A stretch of DNA of 64,000 nt from Euryodendron excelsum (GCA_033060915.1 CM065377.1:36307183-36371182); one strand, 5' to 3'. Numbered from the stretch's first letter, positions 9,480-21,639 are shown. Numbers and translations: made by a program. Notes: generated from the letters alone by a model not told the origin.

Positions 9480-11340
9480 GACGTTTTTAATCCTTCTAAA
9501 AACTCTCTCTTTTCAAAAATCTCTTCCTAAAAATCTCTTTTTCAACATACTTTCCTAAAACTCTCTTCTCCAAAATTGTTTTCAAAAACTCCCTTCCAAA
9601 ATCTATTTTTCAAAATTCTCTCTCCAAAATCTTTTCCTCAAAATTCACCCTCTAAAAAGCACTCCCTAGATTCACCTTCCAAAAAACTCTCTGCAAAAAT
9701 CTTTCCAAAAACTTTCTTCCCAAAATTTTCCTTCTCGAAATTCCCCTCTAGGATTTTCCTTCCAAAGTCTACGTTTCCAAAAACACACTTTCCAAAACTC
9801 CTTCTCTTTAAAATCCTTCTCCAAAAACTCTCTCTTCAAACATACTTTCCAAAAACTCCTTCCTAGGATTTCCCTTCTAGAAAACCTTCGTTTTCAAAAA
9901 TGCACTTTCTAAAATCCTTTTTCCTTAAGTCAAGCCCTAAAACCCACAATTAGGAAACCCTAAATTTTCTTTCCAAAAACATGATTTTCAAACTTTGCCC
10001 CAAACCTAGGTTTCCAAAATCTCTTGTTTTCATATCCAAACTATACATGTTTCCAAAACCTCTTTTCTACGTTAAAATTCCACACTTCCAAAACTAGGGT
10101 TTCTAGAATCTCCCTTTTCAAATCCTTGCCAAATCCTATCTTCCCTTTAGGAAACCAAATCCAATCCTCCGTTTTTGGAAACAAAATCAAATCTTTTCTT
10201 TTAGAAACTAAATCCAATCCCCTCCTAATCCCAAACCTTTCCTAATTCAATTCCTTCCTAAACCATAAGTTTCCTAAACCCAAACTTCAGACCTTTCCTT
10301 AAATTTCAAAATCCAAATCTTTCCTAATTCAAGTCCTTCCTAAACTTCTACTTTCCTAAATCTTAAGTTTCCAAAACTTGAACATAAAAATCTTTCCTAA
10401 GTTTTAAAACTCAACTTTCAAATCTTTCCTAATTCAACCCTTTCCTAATTCAACCCCCCCTTTCCAAATCTTAACTTTCCAAATTCAAGTTTTCAAACTT
10501 TTTCCAAACTCAAACTTTTCCTAGTCTCAAGATTTTCCAAAACTCTAAAACTTTCTAAATCAAAACTTTCTCAAATCTTTCTAAACTTCTAAACTTTCTA
10601 AATTCTAAACTTTCCAAAACTTCAAATCTTTCCAAATCTAAGACTTTTCAAAACTCAAAACTTTCTTAATTTAAAACTTTCTTAAGTTGAAACTTTCTTA
10701 ATTCAAACATTTCCTAAACCGAAGACTTTTCTTTTTCACACCTTTCCTAAAACAAAACTTTCTTATTTTCAAAACTTTTCAATTTTCAAAACTTTCCAAA
10801 TTCAAAACTTCCCTTTTTCAAAACATTTCTAAATTCAAAACTTTCCAATTTTCAAAACTTTCCAAATTTTCAAAACTTTCCAATTTTCAAACTTTCTTAA
10901 ATTCAGAACTTTCCTAAAGTGAAAACTTTCCTAAACCTAAAACTTTCCTAAATTCAAAACTTTCTTAATTCAAAACTTTCCTAAAGTTGAAACATTCCAA
11001 ATTCAAAGCTTTCCTAAGTTGAAACTTTCCTAATTTCAAAACTTTCCTAAATCGAACCTTTCCTAATTCAAACATTTCCTAAATCCAATCTTTCCTAATC
11101 TCCTAAACCTTCCAAATCAAGTCAAATCTTTCCTAAGTCTCTTCTCTTTCCTAAGTCTAGGTTTCCTAAACCTTCATCTTTCTAAAACAAGTCCAAATCT
11201 ATCTTTTCAAATCAAAATCCAATCTTCTCAATTTCAATTTTCAATCTCCTCTTCCAATTTCAAATCAAATTCAATTTTCAATTCAATCTCTCAATCTTCC
11301 AATCCAATCACTCTCTTCAAATCAATCCCTTTTCAATCGG
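9480..11340 (+). repeat. G-poor degenerate repeat tract in LTR A1
   Basis: Nearly 1.9 kb is built from a loose 14-18-bp unit of the form CTTTCCTAATTCAAAA, with very few G residues on the plus strand. Open frames here (for example 9576-9866) arise from the repeated composition and are not supported as genes. The same tract is present in every full-length copy. Confidence 0.85.
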
Positions 11341-11415
11341 ACTCCGGTCCGAACTACGACTGACTTGATTCCCCCAAAGGGATACGTAGGCAACCTTCAT
11401 AGGTGCAGTCACAAT
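11338..11415 (+). other. Conserved Ogre-LTR core with small hairpin
   Basis: CGGAC-TCCG-GTCCG (11338-11351) is followed by GAACTACGACTGACTTGATT, then GGGATACGTAGGCAACC and a GTGC(A/G)GTCAC end. This block is much better conserved between divergent LTRs (25405, 38475, 40195, 43895, 52898, and inverted at 44650-44735 and 58480-58560) than the tracts on either side of it. Confidence 0.75.
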
Positions 11416-12021
11416 ATTTTTCAAACTTTCAATTCCACCCTCATGGGTGCGGTTTCAAAATTCTTTCCAAATCTCAAATTCCAATCTATTTTCCAAATTC
11501 CAATTTCAAAATTTCTATTTTCAAATTCCTATTTCCAAATTTTCAGACTTTTCAAATTCAATTCCATCTCTTCAAATCTATTTTCAAATCAAAGCAATTT
11601 CTTTTTAAATCTATTTTTCAATTCTTTTCTATTGCTTGCATATCATGCATCGTGCTAAATGAGTTTCCAAACATTGTTTTTCTAAAGTGAATAGGGTTGA
11701 ACTATAGTTAGTCGAAGACTCTCATAGGTGAATCTAGGGTAGATTGACATGTAGGTACCGAAAGGGCGGGGTAGGGTGATAGCTTAGTGCGTCTTCCCTA
11801 CACGTAACCAACCTCCGAACCTAGATCACTGATTTCAAAGACCAAAAGGAGTTATTTTTCTAAAAAGGGCTAAATGTTTTCCAAAGGTTGCCAAACAGCC
11901 TGTTTTCCTTAAAAACCCTCTCTTGAGGAGATATTTTTCAAATAGTTTTCCAAAACCCTAAGTGTAGCCTTTGGATTACTCTTAGTTTTTAGGTGACCTA
12001 ACTCACCTTAATCAAGTTAGG

Positions 12022-12031
12022 TGGCGACTCC
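12022..12031 (+). other. PBS-like TGGCGACTCC inside LTR
   Basis: This repeats the first ten bases of the true primer-binding site of the family (26226-26243), but lies 152 bp inside the LTR 3' end. The same motif recurs at 29600, 40704 and 53573, and inverted near 44165 and 57822. Confidence 0.7.
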
Positions 12032-12188
12032 GAATCTTTTTCAAAAGCCCTTTATTCAAACCTAATTTTCAATTCAAACCTAGTCGCACTCATTCTTTTA
12101 GGAGGGTGAGTTCTAACGAGAGAGTACAGCATTTTTCCCGCTTGTGTGAGTATTCCTCAAGTGTGAAAAATCTGGGCGCGACAATCAA

Positions 12189-12543
12189 GTTCCCTTCGAA
12201 TCATACAGAATCTATCTTCACTTAGGGGTTTGGTGAAAATATCAACCAATTGATGATTAGTGCTCACAAACTCCAAATTACTGTCACCTTTTTGTGTATG
12301 GTCCCCAATGAAATGGTATCTAATCTCAATGTGTTTGATTCTGGAATGTTGAATAAGGTTTTTGGTCAGGTTTATTGCACTGGTGTTGCCACACTTGATA
12401 AGAATATGTTTGTAGGTAAGTCTATAGTTTTCAAGTTGGTGTTTAATCCATAACACCAAAGCACTGCAGCTTCTAGTAGCTATGTACTCAGCCTTTACAG
12501 TTGATAGGGCAACAAAGTTTTGTTTCTTGCTAAACCAGGACAC
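12189..12543 (-). pseudogene. Copia-1 RNase H domain
   Basis: The minus-strand frame from 12543 gives a typical copia RNase H: SWFSKKQNFVALSTVKAEYI with the catalytic Glu, then LWIKHQLENY, the INLTKN Asn-rich turn, HSRIKHIEIRYHFI with the conserved His/Asp-type face, and VDIFTKPLSEDRF near the C-terminus. Codons after ELD run into the solo LTR inserted at 12183, so the apparent tail is LTR sequence. RNase H closes pol in copia elements. This 119-residue segment is one of the better-preserved parts of copia-1. Confidence 0.92.
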
Positions 12544-13640
12544 AAGTATGTTTCCAAGAAATTGACATGAACCACTAGTAATTTTTCTATCAATTATACT
12601 CCCAGCATAATCAGTATTAGAATATCCAACAAGTTCAAAAGATGTGCCAATAGGATACCATAAACCAAGATTACAAGTCTGTTTTAGATATCTGAAAAAT
12701 CTCTTTGTAGCAGTTAAGTGTGATTCTTTGGGATTAGCTTAAAATCTTGCACACATACACACACTGAACATTATATCAGGTCTACTTGAAGTCAAATATA
12801 ATAAAGATCCTATCATGCTTCTATAGAGCATGGTGTCAACAAGCTTACCTGCCTCATCTGCATCCATTTTAGCTGAAATACTCATAGGTGTTCCAATAGG
12901 TTTTAGATTTTCAACATCAAACCTTTTGAGTAGATCCTTGATATACTTGGACTAAATTATAAATATCCCCTCTTCGGATTGCTTAATTTGAAGTCCAAGA
13001 AAGAATATCAGTTCTCCCATCATACTCATCTCAACTTCTCCCTACATACATTTGGCAAAATCCTTGCACAAATTTTTATTAGTAGATCCAAAAATAATGT
13101 CGTCTATATATATTTGTATAATTAGCATATCAGTATGTTTGTTTTTTATGAAAAGAACTCTTGAAAAATTATTTTCCAATAAAAACTTGCTGATTCTCTC
13201 ATACCAAGCTCTAGGTGCCTATTTTAAACCATACAGAGATTTAGTCAATTTAAAGACATGATCAGGATACTTAGCATTTTCAAAACCTAAAGTTTGTTTA
13301 ACAAAAACTTCTTCATTTATAAAACCATTTAGAAAATCACTTTTGACATCCATCTGGTAAAGTTTGAAGTTTTTAAAACATGCAAATGCAAATAACATTC
13401 TAATTGCTTCCAACCTAGCAACAGGTGCAAAGGTTTCATCATAGTCCATATCTTCCTCTTGACTATAGCCTTGAGCAAATAACCTTACTTTATTTTTTAT
13501 TATAGTATCTGATTTATCCATCTTATTTCTGAATACCCATTTGGTGCCTACAATTAGATGTCCTTCAGATCTAGGCACAAGGTTCCATATTTTACTTCTC
13601 TCAAACTAATTCAGTGCTTCTTGCATTACATTAATCCAAT
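12544..13640 (-). pseudogene. Copia-1 reverse transcriptase
   Basis: The minus-strand frame from about 13600 shows copia RT blocks: VGTKWVFRNKMDKS, RLFAQGYSQEEDMDYDETFAPVARLEAIR, KLYQMDVKSDFLNGF and VFKLTKSLYGLK. It then stops near 13222 at a position that should be Gln (YGLKQAP). The active-site YIDD lies at 13099-13110. Downstream blocks include the palm/thumb and the SRPDIMFSV-type segment, followed by the RNase H domain. Other stops occur near 12738 and 12955. The product would be the polymerase of the particle. Compared with copia-2 the same blocks are recognisable with moderate divergence. Confidence 0.93.
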
Positions 13641-14720
13641 ATTCATCTCTTTCAGCTTCTTAAAAGGTCTTTGCCTCCATTTGTGATAGGAATGCAAGGT
13701 GAGCACGTAAGTTTCTAAGTGAAGCTTTGGTTCTTACTCCTTTTGATGGATCACCAAGTATTTGATCTTGAGGATGATTTTACACAAACTTTCATTCTTT
13801 AGATAGTCCCTCATTTACATCAATTTACTACTAAGATATAGTTGGAGTGGGCTCCTTTTCTTCATATTCTATTTCTGCTTCTCTATCTATCCTTGGCAAT
13901 GCTTTTTCAGGTGCTGGCACTTTGTCAACATTGCCAACACTTTGTTCTATTTCATCTGCATCATCATCATTTAGAACTTTGCTAGTAAGAGTATTAGATT
14001 CATCAAATTTGACATGAATAGATTCTTTAACTACTAAGGTTGTTTTGTTAAAAACTCGGAAAGCTTTACTATGTAAAGAATAACCAAGAAAAACACCTTC
14101 ATCAGATTTAGCATCAAATTTTTCTAAATTATCCTTGTTGTTGTTTAGAACAAAACATTTGCACCCAAAATATATGAAAATACGAAATATATGGTTTTCT
14201 CCCTTTCCAAAGCGCATAGGGAGTCTTTTTCAAATGCCTTCTAACAAGAATTCTATTTAAAATATAGCATGTAGTATTTATTGTCTCAGTCCAAAAATAT
14301 TTTGGTAAAGCATTTTCAAAAAGTATGATTCTATCCATTTCTTCCAAATTCTTATTTTTCCTTTCAACAACACCATTTTGCTAAGGAGTTTTTGGGGCAA
14401 AAAAGTTATGTTCAAAACCATTTTCATTATAAAAAATTTTGAATGGGGAGCAATTAAATTCTTCTCCATGATCTGTTCTAATAGCAAAGATGGTAAAGCC
14501 TTTTTCATTTTAAACTCTTTTGCAGAACTTGATAAACACAGAAATAGTTTCAGCTTTGTGAGAAAGAAAGTAAGTCCAAGTAAATCTAAAATAATCATCC
14601 ACAATCACAAGAGCACACCGTTTTCCTCTAAGACTAGGTGTTCTGGTTGGTCCAAACAAGTCCATATGCAACAATTGAAGGGATCTAGAGGTTGAAATCA
14701 TAGTTTTTGATTTGAAAAAC
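13641..14720 (-). pseudogene. Copia-1 integrase core and C-terminal region
   Basis: From about 14701 the minus frame reads LLHMDLFGPT (first catalytic Asp), then VIVDDYFRFTWTYFL. The central Asp lies in a TDHGEEF-like context near 14475, and the catalytic Glu in an NGVVERKN-like context near 14375, where a stop replaces a Gln. It continues through the C-terminal WTETINTTCYILNR and the SDEGVFLGYSLHSKAFRVFN block (14217-13831). Frames change near 14300 and 14230. Integrase inserts cDNA into the host genome. Integrase upstream of RT is what assigns this element to copia. The variable acidic linker to RT occupies about 13640-13830. Confidence 0.9.
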
Positions 14721-15289
14721 TCTCTAGTTTATTTACCCTTTTGGCATGCATCACACATCTTATCTTTTTCAAACTTGATCTTAGACACACCAACAACCAT
14801 ATCATGTTTTACAACTTTAGATGTTATGCTCATGCTGGTGTGTCCTAGCCTCCTATGCCATAACCAAGCATCATTCACATTCACTGGTAATAGACATTTC
14901 AATTTGTATGTAGACAAATCATTCAAATCAAAGACATATATATTGCCTTGTCTAATTACGGTCAGAGTGACATGATCATCAAGAATATTAATCACAAAGC
15001 ATTTTGAAGATTCAAAAACTACTTTAAAACCTTTATCACATAAGTGACTGATACTAAGTAAATTATGTTTTAAGTCCTCTGACTAGAAGAACATTTTCAA
15101 TTGTGGTTGACGAATTCTTACCAATGCTATCAATGCCAATGATCTTACCCTTATATTGTCACCAAAGGTTACGAAACCTCCATCCTTGGGTGAAAGAAAG
15201 GTAAATTGACTTTCATCCTCTATCATGTGCCTCGAACAGCCACTGTCCAAATACCAAACTTCTTTCTTCCTTTTGGATTTCAAACACAC
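14721..15289 (-). pseudogene. Copia-1 protease and GAG-pre-integrase domain
   Basis: The protease signature WYLDSGCSRHM, with its catalytic Asp, lies near 15245-15213 in a minus-strand open stretch. The GAG-pre-integrase zinc-binding region follows (14995-14729), with WLWHRRLGHTSM supplying the His pair and CDACQKGK the Cys pair. A frameshift lies between them at about 15085, and stops occur near 14733. The order Gag - PR - pre-integrase - IN is normal for copia. Confidence 0.9.
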
Positions 15290-15851
15290 CTACACATAAT
15301 TCAAGGTCTAATTTTTGGTACCCACTTCATGTTGGGTCCTAGAGGGTTAGTGTCAGCAATCTTCCTTGGTGTCCATTTTTTCTTAACATCATTTCTAAAA
15401 GCTCTTCTTAACCAGCACTAATTAGCATAATGACCACTCTTTTAACAACAAAAACATCTAACCTTAGAAACATTTAATGGAGCAAAAAATTTTTTGTATG
15501 ACTTTTTCTTCACAAAAGGATCATATCCAATTCCTCCTTTATCAAAAGTACATCTCTAGTTTACCAAAATTGAGTTAAGGTTTTCTTTTTCTTTTACAAA
15601 TTTCTCAAGAGTGTTGTTCAAGTCCTTGATACTTTCTTTTAAAGAAACATTCTCCTTTTTTAGTAAATTATTTTTAAAAGCCAGAGTTTCATTTTCTTTG
15701 GTCATGGTAGAAATCATTTTCTTTAAAAGACAATTTTTTGCTCCTAATTTTTTGAATTCATTCATCAACTCATGAAATGCAACTTGAAGTTAATCAAATG
15801 TAAATTCAAAAGTAGATACCTCATTCTCTTCTTCTTGGGCCATTAAGCAAA
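15290..15851 (-). pseudogene. Copia-1 Gag, C-terminal half (coiled coil and zinc knuckle)
   Basis: The minus-strand frame from 15851 begins in the middle of Gag, immediately after the solo LTR at 15852, with CLMAQEEENEVSTFEF. It passes a stop, then a Lys/Leu/Glu-rich coiled coil (15768-15556). A CX2CX4HX4C zinc knuckle with KSGHYA follows at about 15457-15418, containing stop codons. This matches SIRE-type Gag. The N-terminal half of the same frame lies at 40861-41760. The two halves join cleanly once the LTR insertion is removed. Confidence 0.85.
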
Positions 15852-17324
15852 TGTAAGCACTCCATTTTTTGCTCGCTCGATAATCTCTGGTCTACATTAG
15901 TCTTCCAAAAAAACAGTAGAACACTATCAAAGACCAAACTTGCTTTCAAAACTCTAGTCCAATCAATTGGTTGCTTCTTGAGCTCAACTAAAACCGAATA
16001 ACCAAAATGCCCCTAGGCATTCTAGGTAGCTTCCCAAGACCCGGCGGTCTTCGAAACCAACACCATCACAGGCAACTTTCTGAGATTGGGTGGTCTCTAA
16101 AACCAATCACCAATGTCGAAGTGATGAAAACACTCACAAACTTTAAACAGTTCACTTTTAGCTCTTGTTAGCCCTCCAAAGTAGAATGTTCGTTATACCC
16201 TTTAGCATTAGGTGGCTTCCCGAGATCATCCAATCTTTCGAACCAACACCAAACCGTCAAAGTGATGGAAATACTCACAAACGTATAAGCCATTGGAATG
16301 ACGAGAACACTTACCAGGTCGATACAGGTTTTGCCACTAAACCACCCGGTGTCACGGGACCGAATGTGGCTCTTGGTCGTGGCACGTTCATCGGAGAAAA
16401 GGGAGACCACCGGGAACCAAATCATCATAACTGTTGGAGTGACAAAAGCACTCATAAACCCAGGTCAACATCAGCGCCTACTAGCTTGATATAGTAAAAA
16501 ATGACCAAACAGCCCTTTGGGCATATTGACACGTCTCTCGAGAAAGTGCTAAGTTCTCAAAATGGTAAGTCCACCTTTTCTAACTGTCCCATGATAGTCT
16601 GCCACGTTCAAGATGCTAATCAAACCAACTCCAATTCTGTAATATCCCAAACCTCTATTTATTTAAATTAATGTGAATTTGTAGTGTTTGTGTTGTTTAA
16701 TGTTAGTCATTACATCATTTGGGTCAAAAATGACCAATGAGAGACTATGTTATAATTTAAGCCCATGGAGTGAAACACATCGGATTATTCCCATGAGTAT
16801 CATACATGTATGCTTATACACACACACACACACATCACAACAGTAGAAAGAGGGGGAGAGGAAAAAGAGAAGAAGAAGAGAAAGAAGGAGGAAAAGAAGA
16901 AGAGCAAGAGGAGATTAGAGCTTGAGGAGCCCCTATAAGGAGCCACCATTGTTGGAGCTTGGAAAGCTTGAAGAAAGGTAAGCACTTCACCCTCGTAATT
17001 GTGTAATTATGTTGGGTAATTATGTATGTGCATTTAGGAGAGTTGTTGTTGAGAACCCTTTGGGTCCCATTCACTTTGATTTTGAGAGCTTGCAGCTAAT
17101 TGTTGAAGTTTGGGGATGGGGTTGAGAAAGCCCCCAATTTGAGAGCATGTTAAAGTTTTGAATTCCTTCTCTAGATCCCTTTGTTTTGATTGTTCTTTCT
17201 CCCCTATTTTAAGTTATTGTTGTGCCCTTGAGTCCACCTTCAAGCCCTTTGAGCTTTGGAGAGTTTGGTTGCATTTGTGTGAGGTTAGCAGAGGTTTCTC
17301 GTGAAATTTTTGCTGCTACACAAG

Positions 17325-17545
17325 CCTGGAGTTCAAACGCCCGTCCTGGTGTTCAAACGGCCCGAGAGTAGAGATTTTCACTTTGCCTGGCATTAGAATG
17401 GCCCTTCCGGACGTTCGAATGAGTCAAGAGGGTGTTTTTCCATTTTGGCCTAGCATTCGAATGGCCAATTTAGGCGTTTGAACGACTTGGTCATTTTGGC
17501 TTAGCGTTCAAACGGCCCGGTTAGGTGTTCGAATGGCCTATCAAC
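17325..17545. repeat. TTCGAA/TTCAAA palindrome cluster in gypsy solo LTR
   Basis: This is the same cluster as at 4725-4925, but most palindromes are degraded (GTTCAAACG, ATTCGAATG) by apparent cytosine deamination. Confidence 0.75.
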
Positions 17546-18339
17546 TTTAGCACTGTCTAGTAAAACGGGCATAACTTTCTCTAAAAATCTTAGATTGGTG
17601 CACTGTTTGAACCATTGGAAAGTAGACTCATAGAACTTTGTACCTGTGTAAAGTTTGTACTCTAATTCCTTATAGATTACTAGTTATTGAATTTTGAAAT
17701 TGGCCCAAAATTCTGTCAATAACATTGTTCTTCCAAAATTTTAGTCCATCTTTCACGGGACATAACTTCTTCATCCGAAATGTATTTGTGACCCATGACC
17801 TATCAAATTAAAGGTCTTTAAGTCTACTTTCAAATGAAATTAACCTAGAATGTAGGCTCATCATCCTAACATGAATGAGATGCGATGAATGAACCGGTAT
17901 TAAGGGATCAATGTTTAAACCTTAACTTTTATGTTCTTGCTTTACATTGGGGCCTTGTGTTTGACACTTCTATGTGCTCTATATGTAGGAACACTCTTTT
18001 TAGCACCAATTCACAAGGATAAAGGTGAGTTACGATATGCCATGAGTAAAACCTATTACTTTTCAAATGCTTTCAAGTTCAATTACGTTTCATGCATTGC
18101 TTTTCATTTATTTCAATGCATCAATGATTAAGTATAAATGTCATGCCTTTAGTTATACACGAACTTTACTTATGATATGAATCATAACCCATGAACTAGA
18201 ACGTTTACATAAAGTAGATGTAAGATCCCTAATGTACGACTTCAACTCAAGGTCTTTCGTGGCAAGACCCTAAACTAGCAACGATGGTCCTACGGTAGGG
18301 GACACAAAATAATATATCGTCATATTGGAAGATGTCACT

Positions 18340-19040
18340 TGACTTAAAAAGTGACCTTTATGGTTACTATAACTGAGCCTAGCTCTTATGCTAAGCTTAT
18401 GTGTGACCTTCATGGTTACTATAACTGAGCCTAGCTCTTGTGATTGGCACAAGGAGCTTATGTGTGACCTTTATGGTTGCTAATGACTGAGCATAACTCT
18501 TAATGACTAAGCCTAGTTCTCATGATCAAGCCTTGCTCCCATAATTGGCCAACAGCACTTTATGTTGCTAATGAACTGAGCCCTACTCTTATGATTGGCT
18601 TAAAGCACGTTATGTGCTAATGAACTGAGCGTAGCTCTTGATGACTGAGCCTAGACCCTTGTGGTTACTATGCGTGACTTTCATGGTTACTATGTTGGCC
18701 TAAAGAGCCCTATGTGTGACCCTCGTGGTTACTACATTGGCATAAAGAGCCCTATGTGTGACTCTCGTGGTTACTATGTGTGACCTTCATGGTTACTATG
18801 TTGGCCTAAAGAGCCTATGTGTGACCTTCATGGTTACTATGCTGGCCTAAAGAGCCCTATACGTGACCTTCGCGTTACTATGTTAGCCTAAATAGCCCTA
18901 TATATGACCCTCGTGGTTATTATGTGTGACCTTCATGGTTACTATATTGGCCTAAAGAGCCTATGTGTGACCTTCATGATTACTATGTTGACCTAAAAAG
19001 CCTTATGTGTGACCCTTGTGGTTACTATGATGCCCAATAC
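18340..19040 (+). repeat. About 41-bp tandem array in gypsy solo LTR
   Basis: The unit combines GTGACCTTCATGGTTACTATG with TTGGCCTAAAGAGCC and is repeated many times with point changes and partial units. The other LTR of this family has essentially one copy (inverted, about 3735-3795), so the array arose in this lineage or copy. Confidence 0.9.
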
Positions 19041-20123
19041 CAGAAAGACCTCCTAAGTGGGGTGAAGTGAGGGATATGTTGGCCTAATATAAAGAATGGC
19101 ACACTTTCTAGAACGAGAAATATGATTTATTCAAATGCTTCAAGACAATATGTTTTCACAAGTATTAATGTCATGAAATATCTATCATTTTCACAATGTT
19201 ATGATATGTCTTACAGTACTATGCCATGATATGCTTATGACAGCAATGTTATACCTTAAGAAATCATGTTATGTTTTATGTTTCACTACTATGATACTAT
19301 ATTCGAAAAGTTATAACATCTCATTATAAAAGTTCACGATATGATATTTCAATATGATGCTTAGGCTACCTATGTTATCAAATCTATGCTTTATACAATT
19401 CCGAGAACAATGATCTTGATGTGTCTAGTGTTATACGGTGAGGTGTGATATACCTTGCGTGCTTATGAAAGGTTACGCTCATAACAAGTTATGTTATACC
19501 CTATGAGATTACACTACAACGTTCCACTCTCTCTCTCCTTTATGACATTAGGTTTTGGAAATGCTAAAATGTTTTAATACGAAAGTCTATGCCACATATG
19601 TTTTCAAGTTTACACTTATACATTTCTAAGTTAAGGCCATATATGCATAAATGTTTATCTAATGTTATGTATGTTAAATAGAAATGTTAGTTCATGATAT
19701 TTTATGCACATGCATCATTGTTATTCACTAAGAATTAGCTTCCGTTTTTTAAATATGTTTTCAAATAATCAAAGTGGGAGGCCTATTATGTGGATATTTG
19801 GATTGTGGCCCACGGGCCTTATGTTATGTACTGATATAGGGGTTGAACCCTAAAGTTTTGTAATATTATAATGTTATAACTGTGGTGGCTTTTGATAGGC
19901 TCATCTTATGAAATGTTTATGTTTTGGAGATTAGGCACGGCTCTGCTATGTATGACACATGTTTTTACTTTACATTTATAAAATTTTAACTCCGTAATTA
20001 TGTATCTTTTAAATGATAAATGCACAGGTGTTCGACCGGTTCATGTAATGTGGCCTTGGGTAGCCAAGCTACTAGCCGGTCATGCATCATAAATCAGTAT
20101 AGGCCAGGTTTCAGGGGATGACA

Positions 20124-21432
20124 AATTCAATTCCGATCAACCCCAATCAAAATAACCATCTTGCCCTCTAGCACGTCCATTGAAAAAGCATCAATCCCTT
20201 GAGATGGTTAGGCCACCTTCTCAAAACTGTCTCTAGACAGTCCAACATGTTTGATATGCCATTCAAATCCACCCCGGCCACATTCCAGCAAGTTTTAATT
20301 AAAATAACCATTTTGCCCCTAGTGGGCCGAGCACTTCCTAAACCACACCGGCTCTGGGTGCCAAACTGGCATTCGATGGGATGCTCTGATGGACATACCC
20401 ATCCATTTCCAAACGAGTCTCTTGACTCCAAATAGCTCTAAATCAACAAAAGCTTCCCAAAGCGTCTCGTAGATGCTCTGCCAAGATTAGCTTTCTCTTT
20501 AATTCCCTGATTTAAACGTACCGTCAAATGACTTAAAAAATATGCAAATTAGGGAATTCCTTGAAGCTTTTCTAGAGTACCTCACATCGATATGGTTCAA
20601 TCGAAGAGGTCACTTCCTAAAAGCCGCGATTATGTGATGTAAAAAATGCTACTTTCGGTAACCATCGAAGCATCTCGCAGATACTCCGAAAAGCTTATTT
20701 TTGTGCATGCTTCCTTATGATGTAACTTCATCATCTAGAATCCTTTGAAGCTCTCCAAGGGCTCCTGGTTCATGAGAAACAATGGGGGAACGTCATGAAC
20801 GTGGCCGATTTCCCTAAATCTTTCTCATTTCACACAAATATCGAGGCAAAGTCAGCATAAGAGTTCCCGGTTGCAGAATGAGTGCTACATGCACCCAAAA
20901 AATAATCAAATCAGACAAAACTTGCCTTACAGCCCAAGCTGGCATAGTACAAGGAGTGCCATATGGCACTCAACCACTGGCATAGTACTAGTGCATGTGC
21001 TACTCGCGCCAAGGTAAAGTTTGCCTATGCACATGTAGCATATGCGCTAGAGCCCAAGACTTTTGCCTATAAATAGAAGGCCACCCCCTATGTATTCCAA
21101 AGCTAAAAATAATGGCGAAGCCCTGCTGAAATGCTCTCAAAACTCTGAAAAACCCTAAACGCTCCACCTCTTTCAACCTTCCCAACATCTAAACTAGATT
21201 CCACTCACCTCAAACCTATACACTTCCTCCCTAAAGCCTCCAAAGTAAGACTCAAGCCATTTTCAGCCCACTTCAAGGCCATTGAAGACCCTTTAAAGCT
21301 CAAGTAAAGCCCTCCATTAAAGATTGAAGAAGTTATGAAGACAAGGTAGTATTTCAATTTACATTTTGCTACCCCCTACTCTTCTCTTCTCCCTCTTAGT
21401 CTACTTAAGCTATTCTCTATTTTATACCCCAT
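20124..21432 (+). repeat. LTR B middle piece
   Basis: This piece holds the U3 end of LTR B with one TTTTGCCCCT block (about 20310), the TATAAATA box at 21068-21075, a GAAGA-rich leader and the donor-like AAG|GTAG at 21345/21346. No coding frame is supported. It ends with the target-site copy CCCAT (21428-21432) of the Ogre-like element. Confidence 0.8.
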
Positions 21433-21639
21433 TGTAAGCACCCCATTTTTAACCGCTTGGCAGTCTACGGTCCGTCCAGACTTGAACTCAAGTCAATATG
21501 GACGTATTTCAATCGAAATTAACTCTCTAAGTCAAATGCCATCTATCCATCGCTTCGCAGGCCCGCCAAGCCCAAATAGATACAAAAAGACCAAAATGCC
21601 CTTAGGGGCATTGTCCTTTCCAATTCTAAATTAGGCGCG

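Larger units (their letters stand above)
7079..12183 (+). repeat. Ogre/Tat-type solo LTR, family A copy 1 (5105 bp)
   Basis: It begins TGTAAGCACCCC and ends GGGCGCGACA, and is flanked by exact ATCAA duplications at 7074-7078 and 12184-12188. No internal region is present, so this is a solo LTR left by LTR-LTR recombination. Layout: 29-bp tandem array (7317-7658), 157-bp tandem units (7746-8373), GGCGCC dyads (about 8460-8575), TATA-like TACAAATA (8584-8591), telo-boxes (8677-8750), donor-like AAG|GTAGG (8923/8924), two hairpins (9328-9358 and 9433-9469), a long G-poor tract (about 9480-11340), a conserved core (11338-11415) and a PBS-like copy (12022-12031). It interrupts copia-1 just after RNase H. 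Confidence 0.95.
16638..20123 (+). repeat. Ty3/gypsy solo LTR (3486 bp)
   Basis: It begins TGTAATATCCC and ends GGGGATGACA, with exact AATTC duplications at 16633-16637 and 20124-20128. It is the plus-strand counterpart of the LTR at 3023-5626. It is about 0.9 kb longer because of a tandem array (18340-19040). Many CG sites of the other copy appear as TG or CA here, so this copy has decayed further. No internal region is present, so it is a recombination product. It interrupts LTR B. Confidence 0.93.

Noticed and set aside
9576..9866. Phe/Ser/Lys-rich open frame in the G-poor tract
   Set aside because: Composition of the CTTTCCAAAA-type repeat avoids stops by chance; similar frames appear in other tracts (11365-11690, 53001-53240, 59868-60065) without shared protein sequence constraints.
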